This document shows positions 33,873 to 40,618 of a stretch of DNA of 53,985 bases, in pieces. Under the pieces are notes generated by a model. It was given only the letters and a program-made list of their open reading frames with translations. It searched no databases and was not told the origin of the DNA. The position numbers were made by a program, and so were the translations under genes. The first letter of the stretch is position 1. Each line of letters starts with the position of its first letter. The DNA comes from a virus. Location: IMG/VR virus record IMGVR_UViG_3300010370_000051, positions 1 to 53,985 of that record. One strand, written 5' to 3'.

Positions 33873-34112
33873 TTGCCAACTTATAGATTTGAAAATACTG
33901 AAACTGGTGAAATTTTTGAGAAGTGGATGCTTATGGCAGAAAAAGAACCATACTTAAAAGAAAATCCTAATCTTAAACCACTTATTCCAACACAAATGAA
34001 TGTTGGGGAAGTGGGTGATTGGAGAAATAAATTAACTTCAAAACATCCTTCGTGGAACACTGTATTAGAAAAAGCCAGCAGAGCTCCAGGTTCAACTGTA
34101 AAAAAACTATAA
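33873..34112 (+). CDS. Small conserved-looking protein (79 aa)
   Basis: TTG start at 33873, chosen because GGAGG (33861-33865) is 7 bases upstream. The start MPTYRFENTETGEIFEKWML resembles the first strands of FmdB-like regulatory zinc-ribbon proteins, but the cysteines are absent. The remainder (EKEPYLKENPNLKPLIPTQM, then HPSWNTVLEKASRAPGSTVK) is polar. Cyanophages commonly carry this protein near phoH; function unknown. Confidence 0.72.
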   Translation: MPTYRFENTETGEIFEKWMLMAEKEPYLKENPNLKPLIPTQMNVGEVGDWRNKLTSKHPSWNTVLEKASRAPGSTVKKL

Positions 34113-34155
34113 ACCAGGTTATAATATAAATAGTTATAGCATTCCAACCTAGTTT
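34111..34155 (+). promoter_or_regulatory. Hairpin enclosing fused early/late promoter, before HNH gene
   Basis: AAACCAGGTT (34111-34120) can pair with AACCTAGTTT (34146-34155), 9 of 10 positions, the 3' arm ending immediately before the ATG. The loop holds TATAATATAAATA (34120-34132), an early -10 fused with a late box. The late start would fall near 34138, after the 5' arm, freeing the ribosome site only in late transcripts. Confidence 0.6.
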
Positions 34156-34755
34156 ATGCCTAGACCTTATATAAAACATCCAGAAATAAAAGTTGGAGAT
34201 AAATTTTATTATCTTGAAGTTATATCTCCACCTTTTTATGAAACTTATCCAAGTGGTAAAAAAAGGAAAAAAATTCTGTGTAAATGTATTTGTGGAAAAG
34301 AAAAAGTTTTTAGATACGATAGTTTTGTATGTAAAAACGAATTAGATCGAGCAAAAAGTTGTGGGTGTAAGCATACTTATAGAAATAATTTTAATGCTCA
34401 AAAAAGAAGAAAACCTGAAAGTGTTTATAGATACATTTATGAGCAATATAAATCGGGAGCAAAAACTAGAAATATAGAATTTAATTTATCAAAAGAAGAT
34501 TATCTTGAAATTGTTAAAAAAGATTGTTATTACTGTGGATCCAATCCAGAACTAAAACAACCCCATAGGGGTAAAAATTATTATGTTGGTGTTCCTGTTC
34601 CTTACAATGGAATTGATAGAATAGATAGTAGTGTGGGATACGAAAAAGAAAATTGTGTTCCTTGCTGTAAAAAATGTAATTATATGAAAAGTGATATGAA
34701 TGTTTCTTCATTTATGGAACATATTTTAAAAATAGCAAATCATCAAAAACTCTAA
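34156..34755 (+). CDS. HNH homing endonuclease
   Basis: 199 aa. N-terminal zinc-finger-like part with CKCICGKEKVFRYDSF and SCGCKHTYRNNF (CxC/CxCG pairs) probably binds DNA; the HNH nuclease core is at residues ~115-185: DCYYCGSNPEL, YNGIDRIDSSVGYEKENCVP and CCKKCNYMKSDM, where the usual first His is replaced by D-R in a GIDRID motif seen in this subgroup. Lies between the small gene after thyX and phoH, a conserved cyanophage neighbourhood, as expected of a mobile free-standing endonuclease. Composition is more AT-rich than phoH. Confidence 0.9.
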   Translation: MPRPYIKHPEIKVGDKFYYLEVISPPFYETYPSGKKRKKILCKCICGKEKVFRYDSFVCKNELDRAKSCGCKHTYRNNFNAQKRRKPESVYRYIYEQYKSGAKTRNIEFNLSKEDYLEIVKKDCYYCGSNPELKQPHRGKNYYVGVPVPYNGIDRIDSSVGYEKENCVPCCKKCNYMKSDMNVSSFMEHILKIANHQKL

Positions 34756-34756
34756 T

Positions 34757-35509
34757 ATGTCTAGAAGAAAAAGAGCAGATCAACCAATTGGCGTTGGTCT
34801 TACCACTCGTCAGATGAAGCGCAGAAAACCACTAAGTTCTGAATATCTGATTGATATCGATCCACTCACAGAAAATCAGAAACGACTGTTTGAATCCTAT
34901 GCTGCTCAAAAGCATTTAGTTGCTTATGGGTGTGCTGGAACTGGTAAAACTTTTATTACTCTTTATAATGCTATAAAAGAAGTTTTAGATGAAAGATCTC
35001 CATATGAAAGAATTTATCTGGTTCGTTCTTTAGTAGCAACTAGAGAAATTGGATTTCTACCAGGAACTTATGAGGATAAATCTGACATTTATCAGATTCC
35101 TTATAAGAATATGGTGAAGTATATGTTCCAACTTTCAAGTGATGCTGAGTTTGAAATGCTTTATGGAAATCTCAAGTCACAAGAAACTATTAAGTTCTGG
35201 AGCACTTCATTTCTTCGTGGAACAACTCTTGATAATGCGATTGTTATTGTTGATGAATTTCAAAACTGTACTGCACACGAATTAGACTCCATCATCACTC
35301 GTATTGGTGAAAATTCTAAAATTATGTTCTGCGGTGATGCTTCACAGTCAGATTTGCAGAAAACAAATGAGCGTAATGGTATTGTAGATTTTATGACTAT
35401 CTTGCGTAAAATGCCATCTTTTGATATAATTGAGTTTGGTGTAGATGATATTGTTCGTTCTGGACTTGTTAAAGAGTACATCATTGCAAAAATGGAATCT
35501 GGTTTTTAA
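34757..35509 (+). CDS. phoH: PhoH-family ATPase
   Basis: 250 aa. Walker A GCAGTGKT at residues ~56-63, Walker B AIVIVDEFQN at ~162-171, and the arginine-rich VRSLVATREIGFLPGTYEDK between them, with GDASQSD as sensor. PhoH-like P-loop proteins are nearly universal in cyanophages; linked to phosphate stress by name, with the true function likely RNA/helicase-related and unsettled. Starts 1 base after the HNH stop; overlaps the exonuclease start by one base. Confidence 0.95.
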   Translation: MSRRKRADQPIGVGLTTRQMKRRKPLSSEYLIDIDPLTENQKRLFESYAAQKHLVAYGCAGTGKTFITLYNAIKEVLDERSPYERIYLVRSLVATREIGFLPGTYEDKSDIYQIPYKNMVKYMFQLSSDAEFEMLYGNLKSQETIKFWSTSFLRGTTLDNAIVIVDEFQNCTAHELDSIITRIGENSKIMFCGDASQSDLQKTNERNGIVDFMTILRKMPSFDIIEFGVDDIVRSGLVKEYIIAKMESGF

Positions 35510-36186
35510 TGTTTAATCATATTGATATTGAACTCCCTCAGTTGGAGCGTGAAACCATCGATGGTGTAAGGTACTATAAAGTTCCTGATGAAGAAGAACT
35601 TCTCCGACTGGTCTCCATCACTTCGGTGACCAGTCATTTTAATAAAGATATCTTTATTAATTGGCGTAAAAAAGTCGGTGAAGAAGAAGCAGAGCGTGTT
35701 ACAAAAGCGGCAACAAGTCGTGGAACTGATATGCACTCTCTTGTAGAGAACTATCTTTATAATAAGAACTTGCCGACTGTTGCGCCGATTGCGGATTTTC
35801 TTTTTAAGATTGCGAAAATGGAACTGAATAAAATCAATAATATTCATTGTTTGGAAGGTGCATTGTATAGTAAACAACTTGGTGTTGCTGGAACAACGGA
35901 TTGTATTGGAGAGCACGATGGTGAACTTGCTGTAATTGATTTTAAGTCTTCAAAAAAACCTAAACCAAGAGAGTGGATTACGCATTACTTTGTTCAAGCA
36001 ATGTTTTATGGTATGGCGTATTATGAAATGACTGGAACACCTATTAAAAAACTAGTCATTATTATGGCGTGTGAAAATGGAGAATGTGTTCTTTATGAGG
36101 AAAGAGATTTAAAAAAATATATGAAACTTGTAGTTCAATATATTAAAAAGTTTGTAAATGACCGTCTTGAACTTATGTCTAAATAA
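35509..36186 (+). CDS. PD-(D/E)XK exonuclease
   Basis: 225 aa. Nuclease core in the second half: GVAGTTDCIGEHDGELAVID then FKSSKKPKPREWITHYFVQA gives D...D-x-K with the conserved Gln/Tyr helix (YFVQAMFYGMAYYEM), as in RecB-like/MGME1-type nucleases. TSRGTDMHSLVENYL is the preceding helix with the conserved G-x-xxH. Probably processes DNA ends in recombination or degrades host DNA. Starts one base into the phoH end, so cotranscribed. The GIY-YIG leader element begins right after its stop. Confidence 0.88.
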   Translation: MFNHIDIELPQLERETIDGVRYYKVPDEEELLRLVSITSVTSHFNKDIFINWRKKVGEEEAERVTKAATSRGTDMHSLVENYLYNKNLPTVAPIADFLFKIAKMELNKINNIHCLEGALYSKQLGVAGTTDCIGEHDGELAVIDFKSSKKPKPREWITHYFVQAMFYGMAYYEMTGTPIKKLVIIMACENGECVLYEERDLKKYMKLVVQYIKKFVNDRLELMSK

Positions 36187-36190
36187 GAGT

Positions 36191-36272
36191 GCCTGTCTGG
36201 GTCGCACTTTTCAGGTGGGGAGTATTTTTGCTCCCCTTATAAATACTATTGCGACCCCGATAGAGTAGAGAT
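36191..36272 (+). promoter_or_regulatory. Pseudoknot-like leader RNA with internal late promoter (copy 1)
   Basis: CCTG (36192-36195) pairs with CAGG (36212-36215); GGGTCGC (36199-36205), inside that loop, pairs with GCGACCC (36251-36257): a pseudoknot. A GGGGAG/CTCCCC hairpin (36217-36222, 36231-36236) lies between, then the late box TATAAATA (36238-36245). The late start is expected near 36251, the first base of the 3' arm. Copy 2 at 38199-38272 keeps the pairing with changed bases. Confidence 0.75.
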
Positions 36273-36926
36273 ATGAAAAAATATTTTTATGTTTATTATT
36301 CTTATGAAGAATTTGGAAGAGGATATATTGGAAGCAGAATTTGTAAATGTCTTCCAGAAGAAGATATAAAATATTTTGGTTCTTATAAAGATAAAACTTT
36401 TAATCCTACTGAAAAAATAATCTTAAAAAGTGATTATGCTACACGGGAAGAGGCATATGCTGATGAAATTATATTGCATCAATATTATAAAGTAGTAGAA
36501 AATCCACACTTTGTTAATAGAGCATATCAAACTTCTACGGGATTTTCAACATATGGGAAAAATCATACAGAAGAACATAAAAAACATTTAAGTAAATTAC
36601 TTAAAGGTAGAAAACTTTATACAAATAAACCTCACCCCTTTTTAGGAAAAAAACATACTGAAGAATGGAAATTAAATCAAAGTGATAGGATGAAAAATAA
36701 TAATCCTATGAAAAAACCAGAAATTTCTATGAAACAATCACTAAAAATGAAAGGAAAAATTCCTTGGAATAAGGGGATAAGTGATTTAAGTATAACTGGA
36801 GAAAAAAATCCAAGAGCAAAGAAAATTATTTTTAATGGTGAAACTTTTGGATGTATAAAAGATGCTATTGAAAAAACAGGTATATCACGTCATATGATTA
36901 AAAAATCTTGCACTTTCATTGACTAA
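36273..36926 (+). CDS. GIY-YIG homing endonuclease with NUMOD3/NUMOD1 motifs
   Basis: 217 aa. Nuclease domain: YFYVYYSYEEFGRGYIGSR holds the YVY...YIG pair, followed by YFGSYKDKTFNPTEKIIL with the catalytic Arg/Glu region to residue ~90. Then NUMOD3-type DNA-binding repeats (HTEEHKKHLSKLLKGRK, HTEEWKLNQSDRMKNN) and a NUMOD1-like helix-turn-helix (GCIKDAIEKTGISRHMIKKS). The end comes soon after that motif, so a few terminal residues may be lost. It sits between exo and gp33, a conserved T4-like order, as a free-standing mobile gene. Close paralogue at 38284. Confidence 0.9.
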   Translation: MKKYFYVYYSYEEFGRGYIGSRICKCLPEEDIKYFGSYKDKTFNPTEKIILKSDYATREEAYADEIILHQYYKVVENPHFVNRAYQTSTGFSTYGKNHTEEHKKHLSKLLKGRKLYTNKPHPFLGKKHTEEWKLNQSDRMKNNNPMKKPEISMKQSLKMKGKIPWNKGISDLSITGEKNPRAKKIIFNGETFGCIKDAIEKTGISRHMIKKSCTFID

Positions 36927-36941
36927 TATATTATTTTAAGA

Positions 36942-36952
36942 TATAATAAATA
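36942..36952 (+). promoter_or_regulatory. Fused early -10 and late box before gp33
   Basis: TATAATAAATA: TATAAT (36942-36947) overlapping AATAAATA (36945-36952). The gp33 start follows 16-17 bases later. Confidence 0.5.
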
Positions 36953-36968
36953 CCATATTGTGAAAATT

Positions 36969-37274
36969 ATGAGCAATCCGTTAGAAAATCTTCTAGAATT
37001 CAAAATAGAATATATGGAACCAAATAAAGAACTAGAACAAGCCATCGAGAATAAGTTTCTAACGCCTTCCAAGTTTGCTCTGGAAATCGAAAAGATTGTT
37101 GCAGAGGAAAACTTTAACTATATTGATGCAATCGTTCACTATTGCGAAATCAATAGTCTTGAGGTAGAATCAGTAACAAAACTCATTTCAAAACCATTGA
37201 AAGAGCGATTAAAGTGGGACGCAACCCGTCTTAACTTTATGAAAAAAACTTCGAGAGCACGACTTCCGCTATGA
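36969..37274 (+). CDS. 33: Late-promoter transcription accessory protein gp33
   Basis: 101 aa from ATG 36969 (GTG 36960 would add three residues). T4 gp33 bridges RNA polymerase and the sliding clamp so that sigma factor gp55 can use late promoters. The region FALEIEKIVAEENFNYIDAI then HYCEINSLEVESVTKLISKP matches the gp33 core, where T4 has SYLEATTAFLEENSIPETQF in the equivalent place. The gene directly precedes gp59; in T4 genes 59 and 33 are also neighbours. Consistent with the many TATAAATA boxes in this window. ATGA overlap with gp59. Confidence 0.88.
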   Translation: MSNPLENLLEFKIEYMEPNKELEQAIENKFLTPSKFALEIEKIVAEENFNYIDAIVHYCEINSLEVESVTKLISKPLKERLKWDATRLNFMKKTSRARLPL

Positions 37275-37861
37275 GTCCTTTTGAGACATATCAAACTTAT
37301 CTTTCGATGAAAAGTCATTTTACAAATAGTAAATATGACTTTTTTAAGTATGGAGGCAAATCTAGAGCAACGGTCACTTCATTTAACAAACGTAAGGACA
37401 AATACTGGTTCGAAAAGAGTTCTAGAAAATATAACGATAAAGAAATAGTAGATTTTTTACTTGCAAACTTTGTAGCATCTGATAACCCACAAAACTTATG
37501 GATTGGAGAAATTATCAATTCTGGCGAAAGAACTTACGCAGATTGGATGCGAAGACAACAGAGTTTGACTTACTTGTTCAAGGAGCAAAGCAACGAATTG
37601 TTCTCGGAGACAAAATTAGAGGATGCACTGAGTTGTTCCAGAGGTCATCCACCAGTCCTCAAAAGGTTTCTAAGCGGGAAATTATCGCTAGAAACCTTCG
37701 TAATCTACGACAAAATCTTTTCTTTTTCAAAGGATTTTGATAAGAAACTGCTGGACCCAGTGTGGGAAACCGTAAGTTTGAAAATTAAAAAATATAATCC
37801 GTTTCTAAATATTGACGTATTCCAATTTAAAAAAATTTTACGGGACATTATAAATGAGTAG
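37271..37861 (+). CDS. 59: Helicase loader gp59
   Basis: 196 aa. In T4, gp59 loads the replicative helicase gp41 onto gp32-coated fork DNA. The N-terminus ETYQTYLSMKSHFTNSKYDF then FFKYGGKSRATV and KRKDKYWFEKSSRKYNDKEI follow the T4 protein segment by segment (T4 has YKLYLMIKQHMNGKYDVIKY and KRRDKYFFQKLSEKYKLKEL). The C-terminal LSGKLSLETFVIYDKIFSF is also conserved. ATGA overlap with gp33 and an 8-base overlap with the next gene. Grouping with gp33 and gp32 agrees with T4. Confidence 0.92.
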   Translation: MSPFETYQTYLSMKSHFTNSKYDFFKYGGKSRATVTSFNKRKDKYWFEKSSRKYNDKEIVDFLLANFVASDNPQNLWIGEIINSGERTYADWMRRQQSLTYLFKEQSNELFSETKLEDALSCSRGHPPVLKRFLSGKLSLETFVIYDKIFSFSKDFDKKLLDPVWETVSLKIKKYNPFLNIDVFQFKKILRDIINE

Positions 37862-38186
37862 CTTTTTTGATTCCGATATTATTCAAGAAGAACTGAAAGA
37901 AATCAATAAGTTGCAAGAGGAGATTTACGGAAGTATTCTCACTTTTGGTGCGATGAACCGTGAAACAAAACTGGAACACATTGAAAAACTACAAGTGCTC
38001 CTTGAAAAGCAACGTGTAATGTATACACGTCTGTCTCTTTCTGATGACCCCGAAGCGGTTGAGATGAAAGAGAACCTTCGCAAATCAGTTGCCCTGATGG
38101 GATTCCCACCAGAGACTGATATGAGCATCCTGTTCAGCAGTATGGACAAGACAATCGAATCTCTCAAGCGATACGTTGACCGCTGA
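37854..38186 (+). CDS. DUF1825 family protein
   Basis: 110 aa. SSFFDSDIIQEELKEINKLQ, LEKQRVMYTRLSLSDDPEAV and MGFPPETDMSILFSSMDKTI are the three conserved blocks of DUF1825, a family of cyanobacteria and their phages (family name from memory). All helical, soluble. Function unknown; its fixed place with gp59 and gp32 suggests a role in replication. Overlaps gp59 by 8 bases. The second GIY-YIG leader follows. Confidence 0.85.
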   Translation: MSSFFDSDIIQEELKEINKLQEEIYGSILTFGAMNRETKLEHIEKLQVLLEKQRVMYTRLSLSDDPEAVEMKENLRKSVALMGFPPETDMSILFSSMDKTIESLKRYVDR

Positions 38187-38283
38187 TAAATACTTGTGCC
38201 TGATCGGGTGACACTTTTCAGGTAGAAAAGGGCACCGATGCCCTTTTCTTGTATAAATACTTATGTCACCCGATTAGAGAAGA
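38185..38283 (+). promoter_or_regulatory. Pseudoknot-like leader RNA with internal late promoter (copy 2)
   Basis: A late box GATAAATA (38185-38192) overlaps the preceding stop. Then CCTG (38199-38202) with CAGG (38219-38222), CGGGTGAC (38205-38212) with GTCACCCG (38265-38272), and a perfect 10-bp hairpin AGAAAAGGGC / GCCCTTTTCT (38224-38233, 38240-38249). Late box TATAAATA (38252-38259) predicts a start near 38265, again the first base of the 3' arm. Same design as copy 1, different stem bases. Confidence 0.75.
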
Positions 38284-38979
38284 ATGAAGAAGTATTTTTA
38301 TGTGTATTATTCTTATGAGGAATACGGAAGAGGTTATATTGGTAGTAGAGTCTGTGATTGTCTTCCAGAAAATGATGTAAAATATTTTGGTTCTTATAGA
38401 GATAAATCTTTTAAACCAAATCAAAAAATTATTCTAGAAGTATTTGATAATGTGGAAAAGGCACTTGAAGCAGAATGTGTTCTTCATAATTTCTATGAGG
38501 TAGATAAAAATCCTCATTTTGCTAATAAGGCAAAACAAACTTCTAAAAAGTTTTATCATTGTTCATTTGGTGAAGAAAATCCTTCAAAGAGAGACAATGT
38601 TAGAGAAAAAATTAGGTTAGGAAAACTTGGAGAAAATAATCCAGCAAAAAGACCAGAAGTTAGAGAAAAACTTTCTGTTGCTCGTAAGAAAAGAATAACA
38701 ACCGAAGAAACAAAAAGAAAAATGAGTGAAGCACATAAAGGAAGACCTTCACCAAAAGGAATGTTAGGTAAAAAACTTACTGAAGAACAAAAGCAAATAA
38801 TGAGAGAAAAAAGGGAAAAATTTAATAATAAAAATTGGTTATTAAAAGACCCTGAAGGAAAAATTCATACCACAAATAATTTAAAATATTTTTGTAATTT
38901 AAATAATTTAACTGATTCTGCTATGCATCGTGTAATTTCTGGTAAAAGAAAACACCATAAAGGTTGGACCAGGGCTTGA
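38284..38979 (+). CDS. GIY-YIG homing endonuclease, paralogue
   Basis: 231 aa. YFYVYYSYEEYGRGYIGSR and YFGSYRDKSFKPNQKIILEV form the nuclease domain, about as in the 36273 gene. The middle is a long run of NUMOD3-type repeats (GEENPSKRDNVREKIRLGKL, GENNPAKRPEVREKLSVARK, TEETKRKMSEAHKGRPSPKG, TEEQKQIMREKREKF). The C-terminus (LKYFCNLNNLTDSAMHRVIS) is a helix-turn-helix recognition part different from its paralogue, so target sites probably differ. It lies between DUF1825 and gp32; the gp32 promoter overlaps its last codons. Confidence 0.92.
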   Translation: MKKYFYVYYSYEEYGRGYIGSRVCDCLPENDVKYFGSYRDKSFKPNQKIILEVFDNVEKALEAECVLHNFYEVDKNPHFANKAKQTSKKFYHCSFGEENPSKRDNVREKIRLGKLGENNPAKRPEVREKLSVARKKRITTEETKRKMSEAHKGRPSPKGMLGKKLTEEQKQIMREKREKFNNKNWLLKDPEGKIHTTNNLKYFCNLNNLTDSAMHRVISGKRKHHKGWTRA

Positions 38980-39004
38980 CATCCCTTTATAGATCTTCTA
39001 TAAT
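38976..39004 (+). promoter_or_regulatory. Consensus sigma-70 promoter of gp32
   Basis: TTGACA (38976-38981) and TATAAT (38999-39004), 17-bp spacing, both perfect. The -35 box overlaps the stop of the GIY-YIG gene. Start of transcription near 39011, leaving a ~47-nt leader before gp32 rich in CCAAA repeats. Confidence 0.9.
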
Positions 39005-39057
39005 AAAGTTGTCGCAAAACCAAATCCGACAAATCCAATTTATCCAAAGTAATCCAA

Positions 39058-39984
39058 ATGTCATTCCAAGACCTTAAAAAACAATCCAAACTCGGCAATC
39101 TTACTGCTAAACTTGTTAAAGAAGTTGAAAAGATGAGTAGCAGTAGTTCTTCTTCCGATGAACGTTTCTGGAAATTAGAGTGTGATAAAGCAAATAATGG
39201 ATTCGCTGTAATTCGTTTCCTCCCTGCTCCGAACGGTGAGGACCTGCCGTTTGTAAAGATTTATTCTCACGCTTTTCAGGGAGTATCTGGTTGGTATATT
39301 GAAAACAGTTTAACTACTCTGGGTCAGAAGGATCCTGTGTCCGAACTGAACTCTGAACTGTGGAACAACGGTACTGATGCTGGTAAAGAACTGGCACGTA
39401 AGCAGAAGCGCAAACTGACTTATGTGTCTAACATCTACGTGGTGAAGGATCCTGCCAACCCCGAGAACGAAGGTAAAGTCTTCCTGTTCAAGTACGGTAA
39501 AAAGATCTTCGACAAATTGACTGCTGCAATGCAACCAGAGTTTGAAGATGAGGAAGCAATCGATCCGTTTGACTTCTGGCAAGGTGCCAACTTCAAACTG
39601 AAGGCAAAGAACGTTGCTGGTTATCGTAACTATGATTCTAGTGAGTTTGCTAAACAAGGTGCTCTGCTGGACGATGATGACGCTATGGAAGCAGTGTGGA
39701 AGAAGCAGTATTCTCTTGCCGAACTCGTTGCTGCTGATCAGTTCAAGTCCTATGATGAACTGAAGAAGCGTCTTGACTATGTGCTTGGCACCAAAGGCAC
39801 TCCCCGTTATCAGGACCCTGAAGATCTGGATGAAGACAACACCCGTGGTTCTACTCGTGAACTTACTGAAGACCTCCGTGAAGAACTATCTTCTCTGAAA
39901 CCCACTCGCCGTGCTGCTGCGGTTGAGGAAGATGAGGACGATGTGGACGACACTTTGTCATATTTCGCAAAATTGGCAGAATAA
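39058..39984 (+). CDS. 32: Single-stranded DNA-binding protein gp32
   Basis: 308 aa. Coats single-stranded DNA in replication, recombination and repair. Order: basic N-terminal cooperativity part (QSKLGNLTAKLVKEVEKM), Ser-rich linker, OB-fold core (FWKLECDKANNGFAVIRFLP, SHAFQGVSGWYIENSLTTLG, KVFLFKYGKKIFDKLTAAMQ, IDPFDFWQGANFKLKAKNVA), then an acidic C-terminal tail (VEEDEDDVDDTLSYF) that contacts partner proteins. The zinc ligands of T4 gp32 around GWYIETC...SCPVC are missing: the matching stretch here reads GWYIENSLTTLGQKDPVSE. Codon use is richer in G/C than its neighbours, as for a highly expressed gene. Strong promoter before, terminator after. Confidence 0.96.
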   Translation: MSFQDLKKQSKLGNLTAKLVKEVEKMSSSSSSSDERFWKLECDKANNGFAVIRFLPAPNGEDLPFVKIYSHAFQGVSGWYIENSLTTLGQKDPVSELNSELWNNGTDAGKELARKQKRKLTYVSNIYVVKDPANPENEGKVFLFKYGKKIFDKLTAAMQPEFEDEEAIDPFDFWQGANFKLKAKNVAGYRNYDSSEFAKQGALLDDDDAMEAVWKKQYSLAELVAADQFKSYDELKKRLDYVLGTKGTPRYQDPEDLDEDNTRGSTRELTEDLREELSSLKPTRRAAAVEEDEDDVDDTLSYFAKLAE

Positions 39985-39990
39985 AATCTG

Positions 39991-39999
39991 TGCTATAAT
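39991..39999 (+). promoter_or_regulatory. Extended -10 promoter candidate after gp32
   Basis: TGCTATAAT fits TGnTATAAT. Start of transcription would be near 40006, inside the 5' arm of the terminator hairpin, so new transcripts would escape that terminator and read the Mom-like gene. Confidence 0.5.
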
Positions 40000-40027
40000 A
40001 AGGGGAGATGAGACCTCCCCTTTTTTT
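40000..40027 (+). terminator. Rho-independent terminator of gp32
   Basis: AAGGGGAG (40000-40007) and CTCCCCTT (40015-40022) make an 8-bp stem with a 7-nt loop, followed by a T-tract to 40027, right before the next ATG. Confidence 0.9.
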
Positions 40028-40618
40028 ATGAAATCTGATTATTATATTGATAAGATTTCTAAAAAACAAGCAGAAGAACTACTCCTAGAATACCACTATC
40101 TTAAAGATATTTCTAAAGGATTCAAATCGGGAAAAAATTACGGTTTGTTTAAGAAAAATGATTTTAGTCCTTTGAATATCGGTGGTCTTCTGGGAGTTTG
40201 TATTTTTACAAATTTACCAGTCCCAGAATTAGCACAAGGAGCATTTGGATTAGAACGAAATGAGCAAGAAGGACTCTTTGAACTTTCAAGACTTTGCATA
40301 CATCCTGACACCCAACAAACAGAGTATAATATCACTTCTTGGTTCGTTTCAAGAGCGATTAAACAGTTACGAAAGGATACTAAAGTCAAAGCAATCATCT
40401 CTTACGCTGATAACGATTTCCATACTGGTACAATCTACCGTGCTTGTAATTTTAAATATTGCGGACTCACAGACCCAAAGAAAGATTTCTACTATGCAGA
40501 CGGAACTAAACACTCTAGAGGCAAAATTAAAGGTGCTGCAGGAGAATGGAAAGAACGTTCCCGCAAACACCGATATGTAATGGTTTTTGATAAGAACTTA
40601 GAACTCTTATGGGTTTGA
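40028..40618 (+). CDS. Mom-like DNA modification / GNAT-type protein
   Basis: 196 aa from ATG 40028; the longer open frame back to 39911 runs over gp32 and the terminator and is rejected. Pattern of the phage Mu Mom family: ELLLEYHYLKDISKGFKSGK near the start, IGGLLGVCIFTNLPVPEL, then LFELSRLCIHPDTQQTEYNI, SWFVSRAIKQLRK, VKAIISYADNDFHTGTIYRA and FKYCGL. Mom adds a carbamoylmethyl-type group to adenine and protects phage DNA from restriction; GNAT fold. Whether this protein does the same chemistry is inference. Its 3' end overlaps the convergent gp53 gene by 12 bases. Confidence 0.8.
   Translation: MKSDYYIDKISKKQAEELLLEYHYLKDISKGFKSGKNYGLFKKNDFSPLNIGGLLGVCIFTNLPVPELAQGAFGLERNEQEGLFELSRLCIHPDTQQTEYNITSWFVSRAIKQLRKDTKVKAIISYADNDFHTGTIYRACNFKYCGLTDPKKDFYYADGTKHSRGKIKGAAGEWKERSRKHRYVMVFDKNLELLWV

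Noticed and set aside
36217-36236. GGGGAG/CTCCCC hairpin as a terminator of the exonuclease
   Set aside because: No T-tract follows; the matching hairpin in the second copy also lacks one, so it is part of the leader structure.
37498-37740. 80-codon ORF inside gp59
   Set aside because: Overlaps the well-matched gp59 completely in another frame, with basic low-information sequence.
39911-40027. Longer N-terminus for the Mom-like protein
   Set aside because: This stretch runs over the gp32 end, a promoter and a terminator; the ATG at 40028 fits the family start.
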